DNA of 14,571 nucleotides from Clostridia bacterium (lineage in GTDB: Bacteria > Bacillota > Clostridia > Oscillospirales > Acutalibacteraceae). The notes below the pieces were generated by a model, which searched no databases, was not told the origin of the DNA, and was given only the letters and a program-made list of their open reading frames with translations. Position numbers and translations under genes: made by a program. How positions within the stretch are numbered: the first letter of the stretch is position 1; every line of letters begins with the position of its first letter. The stretch is from assembly GCA_017454565.1 (NCBI GenBank), contig JAFTCS010000203.1:1-14571 (forward strand), written 5' to 3'. This document shows positions 1-6,125 of the stretch, in pieces.

Positions 1-29
1 CGCGAACAGGGGTCCAGCGTCACGCTGGC
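1..29. repeat. Tail of box-2 repeat (copy 0), with palindrome
   Basis: These 29 bases match 6052-6080 at 28 of 29 positions. They hold the near-perfect palindrome CCAGCGTCACGCTGG at 14-28 (6-bp arms CCAGCG/CGCTGG around TCA). In the second locus this sequence is the 3' end of the box-2 repeat, so the window opens inside the tail of an earlier repeat copy. The repeat units therefore seem to be arranged one after another here. The family is not one I can name. Confidence 0.7.
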
Positions 30-54
30 TGCCCGGCTGGCTGATAAAGTATTT

Positions 55-72
55 CGCTCTCTGCGGAGAGCG
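55..72. other. Perfect 7-bp hairpin in the repeat region
   Basis: CGCTCTC (55-61), loop TGCG, GAGAGCG (66-72). There is no T-tract after it, so it is not a standard intrinsic terminator. It lies between the box-2 tail and box 1 and has no counterpart in the second locus. Confidence 0.6.
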
Positions 73-85
73 AGCAGGGACGCTG

Positions 86-150
86 GTCTCGCCTGTCGGC
101 TCGGTCGGTGCTTCTGCTGCGCAGAGGTCTCCACCGGAGACCCGCACCCC
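86..150. ncRNA. Box-1 structured repeat, copy A (three-way junction)
   Basis: This 65-nt element is 59/65 identical to 5802-5866. It folds as an outer stem GGTGC/GCACC (107-111 with 144-148) enclosing two hairpins: TCTGC-TGC-GCAGA (113-125) and GGTCTCC-ACC-GGAGACC (126-142). Only one unpaired base remains on each side. In the other copy the outer stem is GGCGT/ACGCC, so pairs T109-A146 and C111-G144 become C-G and T-A. Both changes keep pairing. This supports a conserved fold, but transcription and the functional strand are unknown. It could be a structured RNA, a mobile palindromic repeat or a single-strand DNA structure. I do not recognise it as a named family. Confidence 0.65.
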
Positions 151-159
151 TGCACCCTG

Positions 160-179
160 CAAGCTTCTGAAAAAGCTTG
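160..179. other. 7-bp hairpin downstream of box 1
   Basis: CAAGCTT (160-166) and AAGCTTG (173-179) form a perfect inverted repeat around CTGAAA. It lies in the spacer between box 1 and box 2, which differs from the spacer of the second locus. No function is assigned. Confidence 0.5.
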
Positions 180-221
180 ACCAAAACTTTTCTGTTGTCG
201 TATTTGGAAATATCTTCTGTG

Positions 222-284
222 CGCGAGCAGCAAAGCTTCGTCTTGTACTCAGAGCGGAGCGCAGCGCAGCGAACCCCGCGAATT
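222..284. repeat. Box-2 repeat, copy A
   Basis: Positions 222-255 match the start of box 2 at about 6008-6041 with roughly six mismatches in 34. After that, ACTCAGAGCG...GCAGCGAACCCCGCGAA matches 6032-6057, apart from a 9-nt insertion (GAGCGCAGC) that duplicates its own GC-rich neighbourhood. The copy loses similarity after GCGAA and lacks the CCAGCG...CGCTGG palindrome seen at 14-28 and 6065-6079. No credible gene lies in 1-340. The one long minus-strand reading frame here is compositional. Confidence 0.6.
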
Positions 285-341
285 GGGAGCGCAGGCTCTG
301 CGCTTCCACATTTTTTTATAAATTCACGTTGCTTCATGCTA

Positions 342-370
342 TTGTAAAAATGATGGAAATGGTGTATAAT
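342..370 (+). promoter_or_regulatory. Promoter for HPr and downstream genes
   Basis: A TTGTAA -35 box (342-347) is separated by exactly 17 bp from a perfect TATAAT -10 box (365-370). Transcription would start near 377, giving a leader of about 75 nt before the HPr start. No terminator is visible between HPr and the activase, so this promoter may drive the whole plus-strand run to 5749. Confidence 0.75.
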
Positions 371-450
371 TTATCGGAAAGAAAATTGACGTGTGCATAT
401 ACAGACACGAAACGGAAAAAAGGAATCGGAAAAGAAAGGTGACGTGAAAA

Positions 451-711
451 ATGGTATCAGAAACTATGACGGTAAAGTGCGCCGTAGGACTGCATCTGCG
501 CCCTGCGGGGGTATTTGCCAATGAGATGCTGAAATTCAGCAGCGAAGTGACCATCGTTTTCGGGGATAAACGGGTAAATGCCAAAAGCCTGCTCTCAATA
601 ATGACAGCCTGCATAAAGTGCGGTTCCGATATAACAGTGGAATGCAGCGGAGAGGATGAACAGGAGGCTCTGCAAAGGGCGCAAAAGCTCATCACGGAAG
701 AACTGATATAA
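451..711 (+). CDS. ptsH: Phosphocarrier protein HPr
   Basis: This 86-aa protein has the usual HPr length. HPr takes phosphate from PEP via enzyme I on His15 and passes it to sugar-specific EIIA domains of the phosphotransferase system. In Firmicutes it is also phosphorylated on Ser46 by HPr kinase for catabolite control. Both residues are at exactly the canonical positions: His15 in GLHLRPAG, with Arg17 and Pro18, and Ser46 in NAKSLLSIM. His15 rules out the Crh paralogue, which has Gln there. The start follows AAAGGTGA (435-442) at good spacing. It lies 90 bp upstream of the activase gene with no terminator between, so co-transcription is likely, though no functional link to that enzyme is evident. 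The cysteines at 10, 54, 57 and 65 are more than usual for HPr. PTS transport or a regulatory-only role are both possible. Confidence 0.93.
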   Translation: MVSETMTVKCAVGLHLRPAGVFANEMLKFSSEVTIVFGDKRVNAKSLLSIMTACIKCGSDITVECSGEDEQEALQRAQKLITEELI

Positions 712-746
712 TTCTTTTCAAAAAATATAATTACACAAAAAACAGC

Positions 747-778
747 TATAATGTAAGGATAAGAGCCGGCTGCGGCTC
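747..778 (+). promoter_or_regulatory. Possible internal promoter (-10 only) and small hairpin
   Basis: A perfect TATAAT sits at 747-752 in AT-rich sequence after the HPr stop codon, but no convincing -35 box lies 16-18 bp upstream. Just downstream, GAGCCG-GCTG-CGGCTC (763-778) forms a 6-bp hairpin immediately before the activase ribosome binding site (AGAGGTGA, 785-792). It could be a weak internal promoter with a structured leader. Treat this as tentative. Confidence 0.3.
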
Positions 779-801
779 GGATAAAGAGGTGACCATCTAT
801 A

Positions 802-3702
802 ATGATCAGAATAGGACTGGATATAGGATCAACAACGGTAAAATGTACCGCTCTGGATGAAAATGGCAAGCTGATATACAAGACCTACGAAAGACATTAC
901 TCACAGATAACGGAAAAGATCTCCGAGCTGCTCAGGAAGCTGCGCAGGGAGGTACCCGAAGCGGATAATGCTCTGGTGGCAATGTCGGGTTCGGCGGGCA
1001 TGGGCGTGGCGGAGGCCTGCGGCATCGACTTTATACAGGAGGTATATGCCACAAGAGTAGCCGCAAAGACTTTCATTCCCGAAACAGACGTTATAATCGA
1101 GCTTGGCGGCGAGGACGCAAAGATACTCTTCCTTTCGGGCGGCATGGAGGTGCGCATGAACGGCTCCTGCGCCGGCGGTACGGGCGCCTTTATAGACCAG
1201 ATGGCCACCCTGCTGAACGTGCCTATCGAGGAGCTTAACGCTCTTGCCGAAAAACACGAGAAGATATACACCATCGCCTCACGCTGCGGCGTTTTTGCCA
1301 AAACGGATATTCAGCCGCTGCTTAATCAGGGTGCAAAAAAGACCGATATTGCCGCCAGCATCTTCGGCGCTGTGGTCAATCAGACTATCGCCGGTCTTGC
1401 TCAGGGACGTGAGATAAAGGGCAATATCGTATATCTGGGCGGACCGCTGACCTTTATCCCGGAACTGCGCAAAAGCTTTGACAAGTCGCTTAAAACCACC
1501 GGTCTCTGCCCGGAAAATTCGCTTTACTATGTTTCAATGGGCGCAGCTCTCTGTGCGGAAAAAACCATTGATCTTGATAAAACAATAGAAAAGATATCCG
1601 TATACAGGGGTTCGGGCAACTTTGCATTCAACAAGCCGCTGTTCAGAACACAGGAAGAGCTTGACGAGTTCCGCGCAAGACACGCCAAAGCCACAATAAA
1701 GCGCGGCGACCTGAAAACCTTCACCGGAAAGACCTATATCGGCATAGACGCAGGCTCCACCACCGTAAAGGCCGTAGTTACTGCCAAGGACGGCACCCTG
1801 CTCTATTCGGAGTACCTCTCCAACAGCGGCAACCCGGTACCTATTGTAAAAAGCTTTCTGGAGCATGTCTATGAGATAGCTCCGGATATAAAGATCGCCG
1901 GTGCTGCCGTTACCGGCTACGGCGAAGAAATAATCAAAAACGCTTTCGGTGTTGACATAGGCGTAGTCGAGACCATAGCCCACCTTACGGCCGCCAAAAG
2001 CTTCATGCCTGACGTTGAGTTCATCATCGACATCGGCGGTCAGGACATAAAGTGCTTTAAAATAAGAGGCGGCGCCATCGACAATATCTTCCTCAACGAA
2101 GCCTGCTCATCGGGCTGCGGCTCTTTCCTGCAGACCTTTGCAAACGCGCTGGGTTATTCCTCCGAGGAATTTTCCAGGTTAGGGCTTTTGGCAAAGCAGC
2201 CGGTAGACCTTGGCTCAAGATGTACGGTGTTCATGAATTCCTCCGTAAAGCAGGCTCAGAAGGACGGCGCAACCATTGAGGATATCTCCGCCGGACTTTG
2301 CCTGAGCGTTGTCAAGAACGCTCTCTACAAGGTAATCCGTGTAGCCAATCCCTCGGAGCTTGGCAAGAAGATCGTTGTACAGGGCGGCACTTTCCTGAAT
2401 GACGCAGTGCTCAGGGCTTTTGAGCAGGAAATGGGCACCAACGTCATACGCCCTGAGATATCAGGACTTATGGGCGCTTACGGAGCAGCACTTTACGCCA
2501 TGCAGAAAACCGGCTCCAAAGGGAGTTCAACTATACTTGACTCTGAGCAGCTCAAAAACTTCAAACACGAGATACGCTCCATTAACTGCGGCGGATGCAG
2601 CAACAACTGCCGCCTGACCATAAACACCTTCAATGACGGCAGAAAGTTCATCGCCGGCAACCGCTGCGAAAAGCCTGTCACCAAAAAGTCGCCGGACGAC
2701 AGCATGAATATCTACCAGTACAAGCTGCGCCTGCTCAGGGAGTATAAATCAGTTCCCGGCAAGCGCGGAACGATAGGCATTCCTTTAGGACTGAACATGT
2801 TCGAGCTGCTGCCTTTCTGGCACACATTCCTCACAAAGCTTGATTTCGAGGTCATTACCTCGCCGTTCTCCAACAGAAAGCTCTACCTCAAGGGGCAGCA
2901 GACCATTCCCTCCGACACGGTATGCTTCCCGGCAAAGCTTATCCACGGCCATGTGCAGTGGCTGCTCGACAACGGTGTAAAGAGCATTTTCTACCCCTGC
3001 ATGTCCTATAACTTTGACGAGCACCTTGGCGACAACCATTATAACTGTCCTGTGGTCGCTTACTATCCTGAGGTTATCTCCGCCAATGTGCGCGAAATAG
3101 AAAACGTAAAATTCTTCCATGAGTTCGTGGGCATCCACCGCCCGAAGGACTTCCCTAAGAAAATATGCCCCGAACTTCAGAAGTTCTATCCGGATATAAC
3201 CCTTAAAGAGGTAAAGGAAGCTGCCGCTGCCGCTTATGCCGAATATGAGGAATACCTCAAAAAGATACGCCTTTACGGTCAGAAGATCATCGACAAGGCA
3301 AGAAAAGAAAAGAAGCGCATTATCGTGCTTGCAGGACGTCCGTATCATGCCGACCCGGAGATAAACCACGGCATTGACAAGCTCATCACCAGCTTTGACG
3401 TAGCTATCGTATCTGAGGACGTTGTAAGTGTGCATGAAAAGAGGCGTCCCACAGGCGTTCTCAACCAGTGGACATATCATTCCAGAATGTACGCTGCCGC
3501 AGAATATGTAAGCCACCAGAAGGACATGAACCTGGTGCAGCTTGTTTCCTTCGGCTGCGGTGTTGACGCCATAACCACCGATGAGGTGCGCGCGATTCTG
3601 GAACGCCACAACAAGATCTACACCCAGATAAAGATAGATGAGATCACCAATTTAGGAGCAGTAAAGATCCGTCTGCGCAGCCTGCTGGCAGCCCTTGACT
3701 GA
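802..3702 (+). CDS. Double-ASKHA acyl-CoA dehydratase activase
   Basis: This 966-aa protein belongs to the BcrAD/BadFG/HgdC ATPase family, which couples ATP hydrolysis to low-potential electron transfer from an Fe-S cluster. Two ASKHA ATPase domains are visible: residues 1 to about 270 (GLDIGSTTVK, ELGGEDAK) and about 312-575 (GIDAGSTTVK, DIGGQDIK). Each carries the cluster cysteine pair 39 residues apart (C123/C162 and C435/C474), the spacing I recall for the single-domain HgdC. Next comes a cysteine knot C596-x2-C599-x3-C603-x18-C622, probably a second metal site. From about 655 there is a DUF2229-type region with C708 (CFPA), C733 and C749. The start has AGAGGTGA upstream. Related proteins of about 1400 aa carry one more C-terminal domain. 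Here that part is the next gene, in the same frame after one TGA. The true substrate is unknown. Double-cubane-cluster reductase partners are an alternative to a dehydratase. Confidence 0.88.
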   Translation: MIRIGLDIGSTTVKCTALDENGKLIYKTYERHYSQITEKISELLRKLRREVPEADNALVAMSGSAGMGVAEACGIDFIQEVYATRVAAKTFIPETDVIIELGGEDAKILFLSGGMEVRMNGSCAGGTGAFIDQMATLLNVPIEELNALAEKHEKIYTIASRCGVFAKTDIQPLLNQGAKKTDIAASIFGAVVNQTIAGLAQGREIKGNIVYLGGPLTFIPELRKSFDKSLKTTGLCPENSLYYVSMGAALCAEKTIDLDKTIEKISVYRGSGNFAFNKPLFRTQEELDEFRARHAKATIKRGDLKTFTGKTYIGIDAGSTTVKAVVTAKDGTLLYSEYLSNSGNPVPIVKSFLEHVYEIAPDIKIAGAAVTGYGEEIIKNAFGVDIGVVETIAHLTAAKSFMPDVEFIIDIGGQDIKCFKIRGGAIDNIFLNEACSSGCGSFLQTFANALGYSSEEFSRLGLLAKQPVDLGSRCTVFMNSSVKQAQKDGATIEDISAGLCLSVVKNALYKVIRVANPSELGKKIVVQGGTFLNDAVLRAFEQEMGTNVIRPEISGLMGAYGAALYAMQKTGSKGSSTILDSEQLKNFKHEIRSINCGGCSNNCRLTINTFNDGRKFIAGNRCEKPVTKKSPDDSMNIYQYKLRLLREYKSVPGKRGTIGIPLGLNMFELLPFWHTFLTKLDFEVITSPFSNRKLYLKGQQTIPSDTVCFPAKLIHGHVQWLLDNGVKSIFYPCMSYNFDEHLGDNHYNCPVVAYYPEVISANVREIENVKFFHEFVGIHRPKDFPKKICPELQKFYPDITLKEVKEAAAAAYAEYEEYLKKIRLYGQKIIDKARKEKKRIIVLAGRPYHADPEINHGIDKLITSFDVAIVSEDVVSVHEKRRPTGVLNQWTYHSRMYAAAEYVSHQKDMNLVQLVSFGCGVDAITTDEVRAILERHNKIYTQIKIDEITNLGAVKIRLRSLLAALD

Positions 3703-3759
3703 TCCCGCCGAAAAAATGCCGCTTCTGCCTTTGGCTGCAAGCAAACGGAGGTAAATATC

Positions 3760-5037
3760 ATGGCAAAGCTTGAATATGACAAAACCGGACGACTGCTGTT
3801 CACCAAGGAAATGAAGAAGGAATATACCATCCTCTTTCCCATGATGGCAAAGATCCATTTCAATATAATAAAGAATATTTTTTCAAAATTCGGCTATAAG
3901 GTCGAGCTTCTCGAAACCGACGGTCCGGAGATAGCCCAGGTAGGACTTAAATACGTTCACAACGACACCTGCTATCCGGCTATACTCACCATAGGCCAGC
4001 TCATCCACGCCGTACAAAGCGGAAAGTATGACGTCGACAAGATCGCTTTGCTGCTGACCCAGACCGGCGGCGGCTGCAGAGCCTCAAACTACATACATCT
4101 TCTCAGAAAAGCTCTGGTAAAGGCAGGCTATGAGAACATACCTGTCATTTCGCTGAACATGTCCGGCATGGAGAAGAACCCCGGATTCAACATCACCCTG
4201 CCGCTGCTGAGAAGAATAGCCGCCGCAGGTCTTTACGGCGACCTGATAATGAGCCTTTATAATCAGGTGTCACCCTACGAGGTCAATAAGGGTGACTGCG
4301 ATGCTCTTGTAGACCTGTGGACAAAGCGCCTGACGATCATTCTATCAGAGGGACACGGCTTCAAGCGCAAGGAGCTTGCCATGTACCTTGACAAGATCTC
4401 CGAGGATTTTTCAAAGATCAAGGTAAACGTGACCCCCAAAATAAAGGTCGGCGTTGTGGGCGAGATCTATGTTAAATACGCAGCCCTTGGCAATAATAAT
4501 CTTGAACGCTTTCTCCGTGAGCAGGACTGTGAGATAAACCTGCCCGGCATCCTCGGATTTGCCATGTTCAAGGTCGACAACCGCCTTGAGGACTACAAGC
4601 TTTACGGCGGCAGCAAGGCAAAGTATATTGTGGTAAAGAAGCTTATGGACTTCCTTACCGACTACGAGACTCTTGTGATAGAGAGCCAGACAAAGTACGG
4701 CTTCAAGCCGATAACAAGGTATCAGCACACAAAGGAGCTTGTAAAAGGCGTAGTAGGCTACGGAAGCAAAATGGGCGAGGGCTGGCTGCTCACCGGAGAA
4801 ATGCTGGAGCTTGTGGAATCCGGCTTTGAGAATATTGTATGCACACAGCCCTTCGGATGTCTGCCTAACCACATCAACGGAAAAGGCATGATACGCCGGA
4901 TAAAGCAGCGTGATGAACGCGCAAACATTGTTGCCATTGACTATGATCCGGGCGCGCCGAGAGTAAATCAGGAGAACCGCATAAAGCTGATGCTCGCAGT
5001 CGCCCGCGAAAACCTGAACAATAAGGCCGCCGAATAA
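3760..5037 (+). CDS. 2-hydroxyacyl-CoA dehydratase-like partner (HgdB-type)
   Basis: This 425-aa protein resembles the 2-hydroxyacyl-CoA dehydratase D-component family and the C-terminal third of long fused activases. Candidate Fe-S ligands are C71 (NDTCYPA), C106 (GGGCRAS), C361 (CTQPFG) and C367 (GCLPNH). The DTCYPA motif mirrors DTVCFPA in the upstream protein. It most likely receives electrons from the activase encoded just upstream. Translation starts at ATG 3760 behind a strong GGAGGT (3747-3752, 7-nt spacing), which supports a separate polypeptide. The start is in the same frame as the upstream gene, and the 57 bases between the TGA and the ATG contain no stop, so readthrough would restore a single chain of about 1.4 kb of codons. 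It lacks a recognisable second dehydratase subunit nearby, so a classic heterodimeric dehydratase is unlikely. The substrate is unknown. Confidence 0.85.
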   Translation: MAKLEYDKTGRLLFTKEMKKEYTILFPMMAKIHFNIIKNIFSKFGYKVELLETDGPEIAQVGLKYVHNDTCYPAILTIGQLIHAVQSGKYDVDKIALLLTQTGGGCRASNYIHLLRKALVKAGYENIPVISLNMSGMEKNPGFNITLPLLRRIAAAGLYGDLIMSLYNQVSPYEVNKGDCDALVDLWTKRLTIILSEGHGFKRKELAMYLDKISEDFSKIKVNVTPKIKVGVVGEIYVKYAALGNNNLERFLREQDCEINLPGILGFAMFKVDNRLEDYKLYGGSKAKYIVVKKLMDFLTDYETLVIESQTKYGFKPITRYQHTKELVKGVVGYGSKMGEGWLLTGEMLELVESGFENIVCTQPFGCLPNHINGKGMIRRIKQRDERANIVAIDYDPGAPRVNQENRIKLMLAVARENLNNKAAE

Positions 5038-5071
5038 GCAGCGGCAGAACTATCACAAGGGAGGGTAAGGC

Positions 5072-5749
5072 ATGAAGAAATGGGAGAATCTGCCGGAGGA
5101 GTTCAAAAACAATGAAGTGCGCCCATATTATGATATACTTTCCCGCAGAACGGGCAGTCTTATCGTCAAGCGGTGCTTTGACTTTCTGACAGCGCTTATC
5201 ATGCTGATTATATGCCTGCCCTTCATGCTGATAATAGCAATATGGATAAAGTGCGATTCCCACGGCAAGGTGTTTTTTCTGCAAAAGCGCGTGACAAAGT
5301 ACGGGAGGACATTCAGTATCTTCAAGTTCCGCACAATGGTGTCTGACGCCGAGAAACGCGGTACTCAGGTAACTGTCAAAAACGACAGCCGCATCACCGG
5401 AGCAGGAAAATTCCTGCGCAAATGCCGTCTTGACGAGCTGCCCCAGCTTATAAACGTGCTTAAAGGCGACATGACCTTTGTGGGCACCCGTCCCGAGGTG
5501 CCGAAATACGTTGACCGCTACACGCCGGAAATGTACGCCACCCTGCTCATGCCTGCCGGGATAACCTCACTTGCAAGCATAAAATTCAAGGACGAGGAAA
5601 AACTGCTTGACGGGGCCGAAAACACCGACGACGTATATGTAAACACTGTTTTGCCGCAGAAAATGAAGTACAATCTTGAATACATCAACAAATTCAGTTT
5701 TTTCTACGACATCAAGCTGATGTTCATGACATTCTTTGCCGTTATATAA
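5072..5749 (+). CDS. Sugar-phosphate transferase (PglC-like, initiating glycosyltransferase)
   Basis: This 225-aa bacterial sugar transferase (PF02397 type) is of the small monotopic phosphoglycosyl transferase class. These enzymes transfer a sugar phosphate from a UDP-sugar to undecaprenyl phosphate at the inner membrane face, starting capsule, exopolysaccharide or glycan assembly. Visible features are a hydrophobic segment at about 37-59 with Pro50, fitting a kinked re-entrant helix, then KFRTM (85-89), NDSRITGAGKFLRK, the catalytic Asp121-Glu122 dyad in RLDELPQL, and the uridine-binding TRPE (139-142). It has no N-terminal multi-helix region like that of WbaP. The ribosome binding site is GGGAGGG (5059-5065). 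It starts 34 bp after the dehydratase-like gene and is probably co-transcribed, but no other glycan genes accompany it. The 60-aa C-terminal tail, rich in charged and aromatic residues, is ordinary for this group. Confidence 0.9.
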   Translation: MKKWENLPEEFKNNEVRPYYDILSRRTGSLIVKRCFDFLTALIMLIICLPFMLIIAIWIKCDSHGKVFFLQKRVTKYGRTFSIFKFRTMVSDAEKRGTQVTVKNDSRITGAGKFLRKCRLDELPQLINVLKGDMTFVGTRPEVPKYVDRYTPEMYATLLMPAGITSLASIKFKDEEKLLDGAENTDDVYVNTVLPQKMKYNLEYINKFSFFYDIKLMFMTFFAVI

Positions 5750-5772
5750 TCGTCAGCACAGCGTGACGGTCA

Positions 5773-5798
5773 GGGGGACTTTTGCGGAAAAGTCCCCC
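5773..5798 (+). terminator. Strong hairpin after the sugar transferase gene
   Basis: GGGGGACTTTT (5773-5783), loop GCGG, AAAAGTCCCCC (5788-5798) form a perfect 11-bp stem 23 bp after the stop codon. There is no T-tract after it, so it may be an RNA 3'-end stabiliser or an imperfect terminator. It directly abuts the second structured repeat. Confidence 0.5.
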
Positions 5799-5801
5799 CG
5801 T

Positions 5802-5866
5802 GTCTCGCCTGTCGGCTCGGTCGGCGTTTCTGCTTCGCATAGGTCTCCACCGGAGACCCACGCCCC
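5802..5866. ncRNA. Box-1 structured repeat, copy B (three-way junction)
   Basis: This is the second copy of the 65-nt element at 86-150, in the same orientation. The outer stem is GGCGT/ACGCC (5823-5827 with 5860-5864). Hairpin 1 is 5829-5841, with one C-T mismatch at 5830/5840. Hairpin 2, GGTCTCC-ACC-GGAGACC (5842-5858), is unchanged. Of six differences from copy A, four are two compensatory pairs, one is in a hairpin loop and one makes the mismatch. It sits between convergent genes, so transcripts from either side could include it. Confidence 0.65.
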
Positions 5867-6006
5867 CGAAAACGCTGTTCGCGTTGACAGTTCACTCAAG
5901 TCGAAACTTAACTGATCGCGGCTGATACTAAGCCGCTGTGCGCGGTGCGGTGTAGTCTCCCCTTTGTTTATCCTCCCCCGCGAACAGGTCGTGTGCGGTC
6001 ACGCAC
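5867..6006. other. Spacer of repeat copy B, three further hairpins
   Basis: No gene is seen. Small inverted repeats follow one another: AACGC/GCGTT (5871-5885), GCGGCT/AGCCGC (5918-5936) and GTGCG/CGCAC (5993-6006). The last is preceded by CGCGAACAGG (5979-5988), the same ten bases that precede the palindromes at 14-28 and 6065-6079. This suggests a modular 'CGCGAACAGG plus hairpin' unit whose hairpin sequence varies. Confidence 0.45.
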
Positions 6007-6007
6007 C

Positions 6008-6080
6008 GCGAGCATTAAATTTTCGCCTTGAACTCAGAGCGCAGCGAACCCCGCGAACAGGGATCCAGCGTCACGCTGGC
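6008..6080. repeat. Box-2 repeat, copy B, with palindrome
   Basis: The order here is a GCGAGCA start, ACTCAGAGCGCAGCGAACC at 6032-6050, CGCGAACAGG at 6052-6061 and the palindrome CCAGCGTCACGCTGG at 6065-6079. It is similar to 222-284 at its 5' part and to 1-29 at its 3' part, so together the copies define one longer repeat. It ends eight bases before the terminator at 6087-6122. Confidence 0.65.
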
Positions 6081-6086
6081 CGGCAC

Positions 6087-6122
6087 AAAAAAACGACAGG
6101 TCATGTGATCTGTCGTTTTTTT
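6087..6122 (-). terminator. Terminator of the EAL-domain gene (symmetric)
   Basis: Seven A then CGACAG (6087-6099), a 10-nt loop, and CTGTCG then seven T (6110-6122). On the minus strand it lies three bases after the stop codon of the EAL-domain gene. Because both arms carry an A or T tract, it can also stop transcripts coming from the plus strand, so it fits a bidirectional terminator between convergent genes. Confidence 0.9.
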
Positions 6123-6125
6123 CTT

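Noticed and set aside
20..337. 105-aa minus-strand reading frame in the first intergenic region
   Set aside because: It runs through the structured repeats, has no ribosome binding site or recognisable domain, and is explained by GC-rich repeat composition.
2785..3609. 274-aa minus-strand frame inside the activase gene
   Set aside because: It has no initiation signal or domain, and lies wholly opposite a strongly conserved coding sequence.
3700..3745. TGA at the activase junction as a selenocysteine codon
   Set aside because: No convincing selenocysteine-insertion hairpin follows at the expected distance, and a strong ribosome binding site restarts translation 57 bases later.
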